Positions 53,679 through 64,000 of a DNA stretch of 64,000 nucleotides are shown here, one piece after another (the first letter of the stretch is position 1; each line of letters begins with the position of its first letter). The notes beneath the pieces are model-generated. The model was not told the origin of the DNA, made no database searches, and was given only the letters and a program-made list of their open reading frames with translations. The translations under genes were made by a program, and so were the position numbers. The stretch is taken from contig CM067373.1 of the NCBI GenBank assembly GCA_034401795.1, positions 94,021,112 to 94,085,111 on the forward strand, in the 5' to 3' direction. Source of the stretch: Chaetoderma sp. LZ-2023a. Its lineage: Eukaryota > Mollusca > Caudofoveata > Chaetodermatida > Chaetodermatidae.

Positions 53679-53816
53679 ATGTGTGTCACAGATTCTCTAG
53701 TTCTCTCAGTGTCCGTTTTAACGTGCCCTGTCTGCTTTGACTACTTTCGAGGCAACGGTCTTGCCCAGCATATACATATGGATGCATTTCTTACCATACC
53801 ACATGTGGTTTTGTGA
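53679..53816 (+). CDS. Short ORF with C2H2-like finger
   Basis: A 45-residue frame contains CPVCFDYFRGNGLAQHIHM: Cys-x2-Cys, an aromatic/Gly-Leu core and two His, but the Cys-to-His spacing (11) and His-x-His spacing are shorter than a classical finger. It may be an exon piece or a remnant of a transposon DNA-binding domain. No splice sites were fixed, and chance is possible. Confidence 0.2.
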   Translation: MCVTDSLVLSVSVLTCPVCFDYFRGNGLAQHIHMDAFLTIPHVVL

Positions 53817-55254
53817 TAAAATATGAAAGGCCACACATTGGACAAATATCGTGACACCTTTAAATGAAGACTGCTGCTAGAAAAATGTCCTAAAGACCAA
53901 ATTAATCCAGGTAAGAAGAAGAGAAACCCACAATCTGTAGATTAAATTCTTTTTCATCTCAATGCCACTACAATCATGGGACCCAAACTCTAGATCGCAT
54001 ACCACAAAGATGCCATGCCAATGGCAATCTATCAGAAGACATTTGGCTACGATCCATTGCAGTGGATGAGAGACGTTCAGATGGAATGGTGGGTAGGGTA
54101 CTCACTGCAAAATGTTTATAATCTGTTCTTCTTCTTCTTTTCGTTCGCTGATCATACCGCCAGTCCTGTAAGTGACTATCGACATGATCATAGTCGCTTT
54201 AGAATCTGTAAACCTCACCGTATTATCAAGACCATTCTAGGCAATATGATCGAGTCGAATTACATGGTATGTGTCCGAGTTAAGCTTGTCAACTTTGCTG
54301 GCATGGAATGGACACAGCCAGGACAACGTGAATTAACGAGAAATTGAGCATCAACTGCATCAGCTTGCACATAACAATATGTTCTAAAGGCTACGGCTTA
54401 GGTTATGACAATCTTATAAGTCAATTTGTCTGCGTTATGCTAACGCGCAAACAGGTTTCGATGAGCCAATTAGATAGTTTTTATGGCAATGGCTTACCAA
54501 ATGTTCACTATGTCATACCAGCCATCTCTCACCAACAGTCCAATTTAACCAGATATGGGAATTGCTCTTGCCATCCACAATAGCGTATTATTCAAAGGTG
54601 CGCTGTAGCTATGCCCAAACTTGCAACAACACTGTCTTTTAGTTAAAATTGAAATTAATTTGATAACTCCAAACTTCCCTTACTCCTGACTTCTGACTTC
54701 CGTGTCAATGACGTTTCCAATGATGTTTCTCTCTGGTACATATCTTCTTTTCATCAGGGATATCCCCAGTAACGTAACCTCAAGCTCATGTAATGCCTTT
54801 TCTAGGATGTGCTGACCTCGATCTTGGTCCGGTATATAATGCGTTAATGCAGGAAAAACAGAAAAAATGAGAAACGGAAAAGGAAAGAGCAGAGTGAATG
54901 TAAAATTAAAGTAAAGCATGTCTAAGTGTGTATACTTGTGCTAATTGTATTCACCCTCGTGAACAGTAAACTGTTAAAGAATAACTAACCTCATTTCTTG
55001 ATAGCTATTCAGGTGATTTAATATGCCACTTAAAAACTATTCAGGTAATTTTAAGCTTTTAATCGTGCCGCCAAAGAAAGATATTCATTCTTTAGTAGCT
55101 AAATGTTGGTACATTTATACAGCCTATGATAGCTGTCATGATTTAGTTTTCAACCAATCAGAAAAATCTAGCATGCCCTCATCGATATATACGCTCGGTC
55201 ATAGAGGTGCCAGCTTTAGTTTGGCAATTTCGTATAAAAGCAATCATACAGGTA
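53817..55254. other. Repeat-poor spacer, no gene recognised
   Basis: Frames at 54015-54347, 54344-54583 and 54680-54919 have no domains I recognise. Confidence 0.4.
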
Positions 55255-55346
55255 AGTTCTTGAATATTTTGAAACTAATTTGATTGGAAGTTGTTGCTGC
55301 CATATTCAGCAACACCATCCAGTTAAATTAGTTTCAATTTAGTCAA
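55255..55346. repeat. Palindrome core, isolated
   Basis: TATTTTGAAACTAATTTGAT, TGGAAGTTGTTGCTGCC, CAGCAACACCATCCAGTTAA. Confidence 0.65.
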
Positions 55347-55671
55347 CGTTATAAGTATTACATAATAAAGAATGTAATGCGTTGGCACTTGCATGACATC
55401 ACACACTATCGCTTGAGGAGACGAAATGGTGGCGACCTCTGTTCAACATTTACGCCATATTACAAAGCAGATAATTATGATACAAATAAGGGAATGTAAC
55501 AGGAAATGAATGATATGGAATCCATAAACCATAATCTATCGGTACAATAAAACATCTGAGATGAGATTAGCATCCCTTTAAATACAAATGGATTTATGTA
55601 AATTGGAAATGCCTTTTTCCTACAGCGCAATAAAAGTAACTTAACATGTTTCTAAAGCAAAGTAAATCTTA
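55347..55671. other. No recognised feature
   Basis: AT-rich spacer. Confidence 0.4.
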
Positions 55672-55768
55672 CTGTTGAATATTTTGGACTTATTTGCTTG
55701 GAAGCCATTGCTGTCTAAAGCAAACAGCAATGGCCTCCAATCAAGTTAAGTCCAAAATATTTACCAGA
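55672..55768. repeat. Palindrome core, TTGGACTTA / GCCATTGCTG subtype
   Basis: Left CTGTTGAATATTTTGGACTT and GGAAGCCATTGCTG; right CAGCAATGGCCTCCAATCAA and TTAAGTCCAAAATATT. The GGAC and CCATTGCTG variants are matched in both arms. Confidence 0.75.
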
Positions 55769-55883
55769 ATATTTTTCACATGATGTTCAAAATTGTACTA
55801 ACTAACATGTTTCTGTTTTTGTTTTGGACACACGTTAACATATTTATGAGCTGTAGTGTACATACTTATTCACACACAAATTC

Positions 55884-56092
55884 ATGAATCCATTTCCTGA
55901 ATCAATCATATGACGTCATAATCAACTACGCGCCATGTATGCTGACGTCATAATCATGGCGTCATGAATGATTCGATTAAGCCCATCTTTAACGCTTAAT
56001 AGTCCGAAACGTTGTACGAATTGTATGTTTTTTCTATTTAATAAACATGAAGTTGAATATTTTGAAATTAATTTGACCGGGCGCTGTTGCTG
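55884..56092 (-). mobile_element. Family A fragment ending at the palindrome apex
   Basis: GAATCCATTTCCTGAATCAA, TGACGTCA at 55914, ACGCGCCATGTATGCTGACG, TTAATAAACATGAAGTTGAA, GACCGGGCGCTGTTGCTG, then unrelated TGTTTTCAATG. The break is at the hairpin tip. Confidence 0.75.
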
Positions 56093-57625
56093 TGTTTTCA
56101 ATGTGTGCTGTAAACGTACCTATCCTATTTGATTTCTTGTTCAGCTGGCTTGCCAATTAGCTTACGTATAGCGATCTCCCACTGTCCAGGGCGTCGTCTA
56201 TCCACCCTTCTGTCCATATATTCATATGTGCGTCGTTGAGATGATTAAATGGTTTTGATAGCGTATAGTTCAGGTCCCCGGTAAACAGGTCGCATTCATG
56301 CCAGGCTCAAAACGGTATTATTTATTTTTGTTGGATGGAATATTTGGTTTTTGAAATTTTGGTTCTTTGCAGTTTTGTTTTTCTTGGCACTAACGGCCCT
56401 ATATCCAAGAGTCAGAACCGGGAAGGGATAGGGACTGACTGCTCCATGTGGAATGGAGCAAGGAAACTTGGTGCGGTGAGGTCACCATTATTCATAAATC
56501 ACGATATCCAGACCCAATCTTACTAAAAATGGATATCCACGATGCAACACATTTTCTGCCGCTATAACTAATTTGTACTAACCTAGCAAAGCAGGCCTTT
56601 TGCCCTACGAACCATTACTCAGAAATAGGCCAGTCAGTACATCCACGGTACAGTGTCCCTGATTCTAAAGCTTCCTCTGTCATAGATCTAACCATCTATT
56701 ATATTGGCATTTTCGTTGCTGATTTTTTTACCTTTGACCTCTCAGTACTGTAGATTTATCATCCGGTTGCTTATTAGTAGATAAAAGGAGAAATTTATAG
56801 ATTAGATAGTAGTTTGGTCAGTATGGGAATGGTGAACGGGGTGAAATGGACCCGTTTGGGTGGCGTGGATATGCCCACATTCCCGCTATTCGAGTGTCAG
56901 TACATGCCTCCGCGCGTCGTCCACAATGTGTTGTTATTTCTGAACGGATTTAGGCCGTGTTCTCACCAGAGAGTTAATCGGGAATAGCGCCATACGTCAG
57001 ACCACGGATTTAGATAGATCAAGTGTTGCTCGTTCATGTATCGACTAATGGCAACTGTTATTACTTCAGTGGCGCATTACATCATATTTCAGTTCATAGT
57101 TGTTGGGTGTGTACATTTGTGTATAGGCAGTCATCAAAATAAATTCTCTGTCAGCCTGACTTAGTTACTTGAGAATATCGGTCAATTATTCTAGTGGAAA
57201 CAATAGTACATTATCAGGCAACACATTGTGTCATCTTTTGTATGGTGTAGCTAAGCTTGGTTAGGAATGTATTATAGGCTACATGCATGTCCTGTAACAA
57301 AAGCAGATTAGTGTGACCTATTTCTCAACGTCCACTGAGCACCATAGATTCATGAGCAGGCTGTAGTTTCTCGCACACACCTATCAGAAAATTGGTGTAT
57401 GCATGTGGTATAGGCTAAATGTGTGTTCTATATTAAACGTGACCTGCTTCTTTAAGGTTCAATGAACATCGCATACGATTTCAGATCTTAAACGCAAGTC
57501 CGTATGCTATATTTAAATTGTATTTTCATGGTTCACTTCGTCGAAGGTCCGTTTCTGGACTGTTGTTTTAACATTTTTAACATCGCATACTGTAACCTAC
57601 CTCAGTGTCTGTATGGATTGTAAGC
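56093..57625. other. Spacer with half a family C copy
   Basis: 56952-56998 is the left half of C: GGCCGTGTTCTCACCAGAGA, GTTAATCGGGAATAGC, GCCATACGTC. A frame at 56335-56526 starts with a hydrophobic stretch (YLVFEILVLCSFVFLG) but lacks other support. No gene assigned. Confidence 0.4.
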
Positions 57626-57974
57626 TAATGAACGTTTCCAGTTTTAGCTATGCCCCGCCAATCTTCATCTAAGCTCCACCGACACCTCGCTCGCGTTGGG
57701 ATCGATCGATCTCTGAACTCCCTGACTATCAATTTCCAAAAAACTATACATGTAAGCTATTGAATATTTTTAAACCAATTTGACTGGGCGATGTAGCTGC
57801 CTAAGGCATTATTAAATGGTAAAGACATACAATTCGTACAACGTGTCAGCCTATTAAGTGTTAAAGACTGACTATATCGAGTCATTCATGGCGTCATGAT
57901 TATGACGTCAGCCTACACGTCACGTAGTTGACTATGACGTCATATGATTGAGTGACGAAATGGATTCATGAATG
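57626..57974 (+). mobile_element. MITE family A, copy 26
   Basis: AATGAACGTTTCCAGTTTTA left; right end of the ATTCAT type (AATGGATTCATGAATGG). The palindrome right arm is deleted (GCTGCCTAAGGC to ATTATTAAATGG). TGACGTCA near 57903. Confidence 0.87.
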
Positions 57975-58280
57975 GTATGTCTCGCAATAAAGGTAGGTCA
58001 GTAGGATCGATTTTTTGCGGTTTGCTCAAAATTATAGATCATTTTTTGTTCCAGTTGTAGTTTCAAGTTTTTCGTAACTAAATGTGTGTAGTCTGGGGGC
58101 TAAACGTGTGTCGTATATCAAAGGTCGGTCAATGTGACCTACGTTTTCACAGATTGATGAACAAATAAAACGAATTGCGTGTGTACATCTCAGGCTAAAG
58201 ATTTAAGGTGTATCCACCGTGATAATCCTTTCCGGGTCCAAACAACAATACAGAGAAAGTTTGATTGGGGTGGTGCGATT
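57975..58280. other. No recognised feature
   Basis: Unique-looking spacer upstream of the candidate exon. Confidence 0.35.
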
Positions 58281-58281
58281 A

Positions 58282-58284
<3 letters not shown>

Positions 58285-58341
<57 letters not shown>
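58285..58341. repeat. (ATT)n microsatellite
   Basis: About 19 ATT units ending in ATAGGAG. Confidence 0.95.
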
Positions 58342-58343
<2 letters not shown>

Positions 58344-58430
58344 GGAGAAGAGTGAAAATAAATCAAAATACGTCTATATAGATATATACATATATATATT
58401 AAGCCGTGACAAGTTGGTCACCAGGGAGCC

Positions 58431-58509
58431 ATGGTGTCTTCTCGGACACATGTCGCTGATGCCGGAATCCTGCTGTGCCTTCTTGTGGCGTTTGTATCTT
58501 CGGAGACCG
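58431..58509 (+). CDS. Candidate first coding exon: signal peptide of a secreted or membrane protein
   Basis: Twenty-six codons plus one base. ATG sits in GGAGCCATGG (purine at -3, G at +4). An in-frame TGA at 58407-58409 fixes it as the first start. The product begins MVSSRTHVADAG, then a hydrophobic ILLCLLVAFV and small residues SSET, a standard N/H/C-region signal peptide with cleavage likely after VSS. The next bases are GTAAGT, a consensus donor, giving a phase-1 intron, the usual phase after a signal-peptide exon. The rest of the gene is not visible: the downstream sequence to 64 kb is repeats, so exon 2 would lie beyond or in unassigned spacers. The protein family cannot be named from this exon. 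Confidence 0.5.
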
Positions 58510-58548
58510 GTAAGTGTTCTTTTCCATCTATTTCTGCAAGAAAGTGTA

Positions 58549-58870
58549 GGCCCGCATTCCATGTATGCGTTTCTGCTAGCTGAAACGCTCGCGAAAAAAT
58601 CGATTCAATACAATTTATATATAGTCATATCCATGTAAGCGTCTCCGCTCGCTGACTACACGCGCGCTGAAATAAAAGTCGATCGGAGAGCGAAATTTCA
58701 GCGGGCTTGTTTTTCAGCGCACGTGTTGGTTTTGTGCGCATGCGTGTTCAGTGTTATTACGAGAATTTCGCGTGCTCATAGGCTCGGAATCTCGCCTGCA
58801 TGGAAATGCGCATGCACGCTCGCCGAAACACGCGGGGAACACGCGAGCAGAAACGCGTACATGGAAGGCC
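58549..58870. mobile_element. Element K, CG-rich foldback with TA flanks
   Basis: GGCCCGCATTCCATGTATGC left; right end CGCGTACATGGAAGGCC, its near complement. It is flanked by TA on both sides. The inside is unusually CpG- and GCATGC-rich (GTGCGCATGCGTG, AATGCGCATGCACG). Non-coding; it lies in the intron inferred for the candidate exon. Confidence 0.7.
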
Positions 58871-58983
58871 TATATGGTAGAACAACCAAATCCAGGTTTG
58901 GTGGCAGAACATGATTTACGGCGTTGGATAGTGCCATGTTTACCCGTTTGAACCTGCGAGACTAGAAATGAAAACAGTATTTT

Positions 58984-59082
58984 AGTTGAATATTTTGAAA
59001 TTAATTTTACAGAGATTTGATGCTGCATATATATGATAACAACAGATTCCTCTTAAATTATTTTCAAAATAATCAACATCTT
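58984..59082. repeat. Palindrome core, worn
   Basis: TTGAATATTTTGAAATTAAT / ATTATTTTCAAAATAATCAA around GCTGCATATATATGATAACA. Bases 58871-58983 hold nothing recognised. Confidence 0.6.
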
Positions 59083-59168
59083 GTTGTCATTAGTCAGTTT
59101 TACCGAAACGTTTGAGTTTAATTCCATAACATGTAAATGTAAATCGATGCAAAAATGTAACCTTTTAA

Positions 59169-59574
59169 CAATTCACCTTTCCAGAGTATCCATCTATCAT
59201 CTGACGTCATATGACGTCAAAATCAGCTAAGCGGTGTGTCTGATGACGTCATAATCATTGCGTCATAAATTATTCTATTTGTCCCGTCTTTAACTCTTAA
59301 TAGTCCAACACGTTTTACGAATTTTATGTCTTTGCTATATAATAAACATGTTGTTGAATATTTTGAAACTAATTTGACTGCGCGCTGTTGATGCCATAGG
59401 CAGCAACAGTGCCCTGTCAAATTAGTTCCAAAATATTCAATAGCTTACCAGTGCAGTTTTCTGGAAATTGATAGTTAGTGAGATCAGAGATCGATCGATC
59501 CCAACACGCGCGAGCTGTGGGTGAAGCTTAGAGAGAGGTGGGCGGGGCATAGCTAAACGTCGAAAAGGTCATTG
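59169..59574 (-). mobile_element. MITE family A, copy 27, full length
   Basis: AATTCACCTTTCCAGAGTAT left, ACGTCGAAAAGGTCATTG right. TGACGTCA at 59202, 59213 and in GTCTGATGACGTCATAATC. Palindrome nearly complete (GTTGATGCCATAGGCAGC). Confidence 0.92.
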
Positions 59575-59760
59575 CAAAACCGAAACGACAAATTATTTAT
59601 GATTTGAGAAATATTCTGTTTAGTATTTTGAAACTAATTGGACTGGGAGCTGTTGCTGACTATGGCAGCAACGGGTTCCAATCAAATTATTTTCAAAATA
59701 ATCAATAGCTTTCCTGTATCGTTGTTTCGAAATCAGTACACTGACATATCAATTGTTAAC
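59575..59760. repeat. Palindrome core with the flanks of the TTAA-bounded type
   Basis: CCGAAACGACAAATTATTTA, TATTTTGAAACTAATTGGAC, GGGAGCTGTTGCTGACTATG, AATAGCTTTCCTGTATCGTT. The flanks match those of 46517-46680; termini are lost. It abuts A copy 27. Confidence 0.65.
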
Positions 59761-60204
59761 GGGCTAACGAAAAAACAAATAGATAATTTCGGTCTATGCA
59801 AAATATTGAACAAAATATAAAATTTCATGGTTTCCAATGTATCCAAAGAAAATGTGTGCATTCATCACCACATGAATGTGGTCTGGAAATGAATAAATGA
59901 GATTGATTTATAAAACGGAGAATTTTGTTTTGAAATTTTATAACCAAATGGGAGTCTCCGTAATAAGGCAGATTCCAAATGTTTCCAAGTTATTCAAAAC
60001 TAACAATTTGAATAGAGTAAAGATTTTCCACCTAAATTGTAACAAATCTCCCACTACTAGTATTGATATGCCTGCCCTATAAACAGTGAAACACAATATT
60101 ACTGCTGTTTCTACATCCTGCGCCATATATTAGCTGACGTCACAAGCATAATGGCGTAGCTCTGTCACGAAAATGGATGTCTTTGATGCCTCAACAATTA
60201 AGTA
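59761..60204. other. No recognised feature
   Basis: AT-rich spacer with overlapping short frames on both strands, none recognised. Confidence 0.4.
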
Positions 60205-60452
60205 AAGATTTTGTTTAATAATTCGAAACTAATTTGACGGGGAGCAGTTGGTGTCATAGGCATCAGTCAATTTAGTTTCAAAATATTCGACAACTTACCT
60301 GTAGCTACCTTTAAATTTAGATTTAGGTTTCCAAGTTCCAAATCGATTTCAATACTTGTAAAATTTGGCGAGAATTAAATAAAATCAAAGGGATGGGCCT
60401 TAGGCAGCAACAACTTCCAGTCAAAGTAATTTCAAAAGTATTCAATATTTCG
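60205..60452. repeat. A'-type palindrome core and a further half core
   Basis: TAATTCGAAACTAATTTGAC, GGCATCAGTCAATTTAGTTT, CTTACCTGTAGCTACCTTTA (60205-60330), then TTAGGCAGCAACAACTTCCA and GTAATTTCAAAAGTATTCAA (60398-60450). Confidence 0.55.
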
Positions 60453-60870
60453 CAGTAAGTTCTTCAGGTCTTTCCGCACTGTACGTGCTACTGAGTTGAA
60501 TAGTACGGTTGAGTGCTAAGCTTTCATCTCTATGTTTATATGCACCATGACGGTACATGTATTTGTTGAATGCGGAAATTAGACCGAGAGTGAGCTAAGC
60601 GCAACCGGGAAGGGAATTTTTAATTAATTAATATACGCTTAATTTTTGGTTACATGTGTCTGAAAACTGAAACTGTCACTGAAAACGGTTCCTACCATAC
60701 TGAGACCTCTTGTGTTCACCAAATATGGATACTTTTTGTCAGCTTTGACAGACGGCGAGGTCGACCATATTAAGGGTATGGTTAACAAAGATAGACATAA
60801 CTTTGGACACAAAGTAGACGAGCTAATGACCACTAAAATGTTGCGTTCATGACCGCTACCATTTCTCTAT
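60453..60870. other. No recognised feature
   Basis: No gene; a minus-strand 64-codon frame at 60639-60833 is unassigned. Confidence 0.35.
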
Positions 60871-61078
60871 ACATTATGTGTAAATCAGTTGAGTAATTAG
60901 GTCAGCAGTGGTCCAAAGGTCACCAATTTTGCCTACTGATTTAAAGCTGGCAACTGCACAGCATTGTGACTAAGTGGTCATAAAAGAATATTTTGATGTT
61001 AACAAGTGAGAATTAAAAACACAGTCTGACAAACGGTCAATGTTCATTTGTTTCATGGAATATTGTTACTATAACAAA

Positions 61079-61463
61079 GTACATTTCCAGAGTAATGACG
61101 TCATATGACGTCATAATCAGCTAAGCGGCGTGTAGGATGACGTCATAATCATTACGTCATTAATGATTCTCTATGACCCGTCTTTAACTCTTAATAGTCC
61201 GACACGTTGTAAGAATTGTATGTCTCTACTATTTAATAAACTTGTTGTTGAATACTTTGAAACTAATTTGACTGGCCGCTGTTGCTGCAACAGCAACAAG
61301 TCAAATTAGTTTGAAAATATTCAACAGCTTACCTGTTTTGTTTTCTGGAAATTGATAGTCAGGGAGTTCATAGATAGGATAGTTCTATCCCAACACGAGC
61401 GAGGTGTGGGCGGAGCCTAGCGAGAGATGGGCGGGGCATAGCAAAAAATGGAAAGGTTCATTG
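61079..61463 (-). mobile_element. MITE family A, copy 29, in E array 3
   Basis: ACATTTCCAGAGTAATGACG left (first bases worn), AAATGGAAAGGTTCATTG right. TGACGTCA three times. Palindrome tip shortened (GTTGCTGCAACAGCAAC). It splits an E unit between GTTACTATAACAAAG and GTCCATTTTTAAATATC. Confidence 0.9.
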
Positions 61464-61971
61464 ACAGCGTGTCCATTTTTAAATATCGGAAAAATACAAT
61501 TATGCGGTACTGAGAACTAAAATGTGCAAAACATCACATTTCCATAGCAGAGAATAATAGCTCACCAGTCACAATCCTCCTTTAAGTGGGCTCTATTATT
61601 TCCTATGTTATCAGTTGAATATGCAGGTCACCAGAGTTCAGAAGGTCACGAAGTTTGGCTAGTGCTTAAAATAGTGCAACTATACATTGTTGTCATTGAC
61701 AAAGTGCTAATAAAAGAACATTTCGGTTCTGGCATCTTGCTGATTGTGTATTAGACATACTCCGACAAATCTAAAGGACCAGTGATCTTTTATTTCATAG
61801 ATCTCTTTACTATGACAACGGACAGAATGCCCATTTTTGAAAATAGCAGAAAATTACGACTATGGGGGATTTAAATATGAAATGAGTATAGCATCACAAC
61901 TACATAGCCTAAAGTAATGCCAGACAACTCCAGATCTCCCTTATCGTGGTCTAGATAATCTCACGTATGTT

Positions 61972-62385
61972 AATTCACCTTTCCAGAGTATCCATCTATC
62001 ATCTGACCTCGTATGACGTCATAATCAGCTCAGCGCGTGTATGATGACATCACAATCATTATGTCACAAAGGGTTCCATATAGACCGTCACAAAATCTCA
62101 AATACTCCGACACGTTGTATGAATTGTATGTCTTTGTAATTCTTTGCTATTTAATAAACATGCTGTTGAATATTTTGAAACTAATTTGACTGGGCGCTGT
62201 TGCTGCCTTAGGCAGCAACAGCACCCAGTCAAATTGGTTTCAAAATATTCAACAGCATAAATGTGTAGTTTTTTGGAAATTGATAGGCAGGGTGTTCAGA
62301 GATCGATCGATCCCAACACGAGCGAGGTGTGGGTGGAGCTTAGCTAGAGATGGGCCGGGAATAGCTAAAACCGAAACGGTCCATT
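61972..62385 (-). mobile_element. MITE family A, copy 30, full length, in E array 3
   Basis: AATTCACCTTTCCAGAGTAT left, ACCGAAACGGTCCATTG right. ~93-bp palindrome nearly perfect. Close to copies 14 and 15, suggesting recent common origin. Confidence 0.93.
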
Positions 62386-63130
62386 GCGAATCAGTTAAAT
62401 AACTACGTCACTAGAGGTCAAGAGGTCGCCACATTTGCCGATTGCCTATAATTGTGCATTGTTGTGATTGAGAACGTGCTAGTAGAAGTGCTAGTACAAG
62501 AATAGTTTGATGCCAACATCTTGCAATGTGAGTATTTTAAACCACTTCCCAATTATTAAAGTGTTTGTGCTCATTTACTTTATAAAATGGTGTTATTATG
62601 GGAATTGACAGAATGGCCATTTTTTTTAAATATCGAGAAAATTCAATTTTGGGATACTAAAACATGAAATAAGCACAACCTCATATCTACATAGCCAGGG
62701 TAATGACTGATTACACACAATTTGCGTTGTGGTACCGTCTACATCATCATACATGATAAATAATATTCAGTAGAATTTTTAGGTCACCAGATTTTGTCAC
62801 TGCTTAGAACCGGAAATGTGCAATGTGATGAACAAAATGCTAAAAAAAATCAATGTGTTGCTGTTATCATAGAACGTGATTGGTAGGCACCACCTGACAA
62901 ATCTGAAGGTTGTTGTTCTTTTATTTCATGGGATTGTGTTACTATAGCAACAGACAGGATACCCATCTTTGAAATTTGGAGAAAATGCTATTATACGGCA
63001 ATGATCAATTAAATGAACGTAGCATTGTACCTAAATAAAATAGTGACAAATGATCACTAGATTTTTATATATGTACCCTATGCATACCTAACAATAAATC
63101 TACGAACCGCATTTAAACCTATCATGTCTC

Positions 63131-63532
63131 AATTGACGTTTCCATTTTAGCTATGCCCCGCCCATCTCTAGCTAAGCTCCACCCACACATGGCTCGTGTT
63201 GGGATCGATCGATCTCTGAACTCCCTGACTATCAATTTCCAGAAAACTATTCAGATAATCCATTGAATATCTTGGAACTAATTTGACTGGGCGCTGTTGC
63301 TGCCTATCGTAGCAACAGCGTCCAGTCAAATTAGTTTCAAAATATTCAACAGCATGTTTATTAAATAGTAGAGACGTACAATTCGTACAACGTGTCGGAC
63401 TATTAAAAGCTAAAGACTGGCCATATAGAATCATTTATGACGTAATGATTATGACGACATCCTACCCGCCGATTAGCTGATTATGACGTCATATGACGTC
63501 AGACGAAAAATGGATACACTGGAAAGGTGAAC
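63131..63532 (+). mobile_element. MITE family A, copy 31, full length
   Basis: AATTGACGTTTCCATTTTAG left, ACTGGAAAGGTGAACTAG right. Box intact (CTATGCCCCGCCCATC), palindrome nearly complete (GCTGCCTATCGTAGCAAC). TGACGTCA at 63486 and 63496. Confidence 0.92.
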
Positions 63533-64000
63533 TAGTCATTGACACTTTCAGGTTCCTATTTTTCGTTTTCATTCGTGCTATCATCGTCATTTGAACTGTC
63601 TTCCTGTTCATGGTGTGTTAGGTTCCCTCTCCATAATACCTGTCAGGATATATCGTTCATCCTCACATCATTTGCGTTCCAATCTTTGTTCTTTCCTTAC
63701 AATTCCGGAATTATCCTAAATTGGTGCATGGATGCCTTGTTGTGGACACATGAGCTCCTTTCCAAAGAACTAACCGATAACTAATCCTCTTTATGTGTTC
63801 CCGAAGCCACGCACTGGGCGGAGTTATAGTTGCGTTTTCCTTGCTTAGCTTTTTCTCTACATCACGATACAATGTCATTGACATGGAGAAACCTGAAATA
63901 CATCAACTGTATTCCGCGTCTTGTATACGGTCGTCTTGTATATTCGGCAGGAGAGATCATCTATTTGAGGAATGAGGTGAATCGGAGATGTTCCATGACG
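63533..64000. other. No recognised feature
   Basis: Frames at 63539-63784 and 63793-63975 have serine- and phenylalanine-rich products without domains. Confidence 0.35.

Larger units (their letters stand above)
60871..63120 (+). repeat. Family E tandem array 3
   Basis: Four units starting near 60905, 61633, 62412 and 62785, each with GTGACTGACAAAGTGCT-like, TGACAAATCTAAAGG and GACAGAATGCCCATTTTT blocks. Spacing is about 340-375 bases after subtracting the two A copies. Only the third unit keeps a near-perfect AGAGGTCAAGAGGTC; others are worn. It ends AGTGACAAATGATCAC like array 1. Confidence 0.7.

Noticed and set aside
54015..54583. Two consecutive frames of 110 and 79 codons
   Set aside because: No recognisable motif; they overlap by only a few bases in different frames and lack splice or start support.
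56335..56526. Signal-peptide-like start (hydrophobic YLVFEILVLCSFVFLG)
   Set aside because: No purine-rich start context or donor with matching phase; AT-rich DNA often encodes such hydrophobic runs.
63168..63434. Recurring 60-100-codon frames through A copies (also 16943, 24843, 33300, 45299, 53402, 59223), with similar products containing VEYFETNLTG and RPVKLVSKYS
   Set aside because: The similarity follows from reading the same palindrome in homologous copies. The frame is broken in many copies and has no consistent start or domain.

Overview
The window is non-coding, repeat-packed nuclear DNA from an animal, probably a marine invertebrate. It holds metazoan-type retroelement remnants (a LINE with an RNase H domain, a Penelope-like element with an esterase-like domain, a tRNA-type SINE) and a very high density of short foldback DNA transposons. 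It has AT-rich spacers, microsatellites and no operon-like gene packing. I cannot name the species from sequence alone. Host coding content is almost nil. The best candidate is one 79-base first exon at 58431-58509: in-frame upstream stop, strong start context, signal-peptide-like product, gtaagt donor.

Layout. 0-1.4 kb: a weak promoter-like tract and a short unassigned ORF. 1.5-6.3 kb: a minus-strand LINE that has lost its endonuclease, with a second, inverted copy of its 5' leader on the far side. 6.6-8.0 kb: a minus-strand Penelope-like pseudogene in which an SGNH/GDSL-like domain precedes the reverse transcriptase. From 8.2 kb to the end the DNA is mostly a nested mosaic of non-autonomous families. 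I label them as follows. A: about 370-415 bp, CAATGGACC...GGTCCATTG ends, a central ~93-bp palindrome and several TGACGTCA sites; about 30 whole or partial copies. B: about 240 bp, TTAACCCTTT...AAAGGGTTAA ends, piggyBac-like, long foldback; about 17 copies. C: ~90-bp foldback, GGCCGTGTTCTCACTAGAGA. D: a module found twice, always directly before a B copy. E: ~345-375-bp tandem unit with an AGGTCA-nn-AGGTCA repeat; three arrays. G: long-arm foldback with GCATGC-rich ends. H: AT-rich terminal-repeat element. I, K, L, M: single elements with clear inverted ends. 'Palindrome core' means the A-type hairpin found without A ends.

Tandem repeats include 14 copies of a 38-bp unit at 23.0-23.5 kb, a 21-bp minisatellite at 44.1-44.4 kb, and a decayed higher-order array at 48.1-49.7 kb.

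Insertions inside insertions give a relative history: A is younger than B, E and G wherever they overlap, and I is younger than H. The most interesting signal is the hairpin core. It occurs with several different kinds of ends, and its two arms carry matching substitutions in different sub-lineages. Family A also scatters intact CREB/ATF-type palindromes, and family E scatters DR2-type nuclear-receptor motifs. Copy numbers and alignments were made by eye; boundaries are good to roughly 5-20 bases unless the ends are stated.
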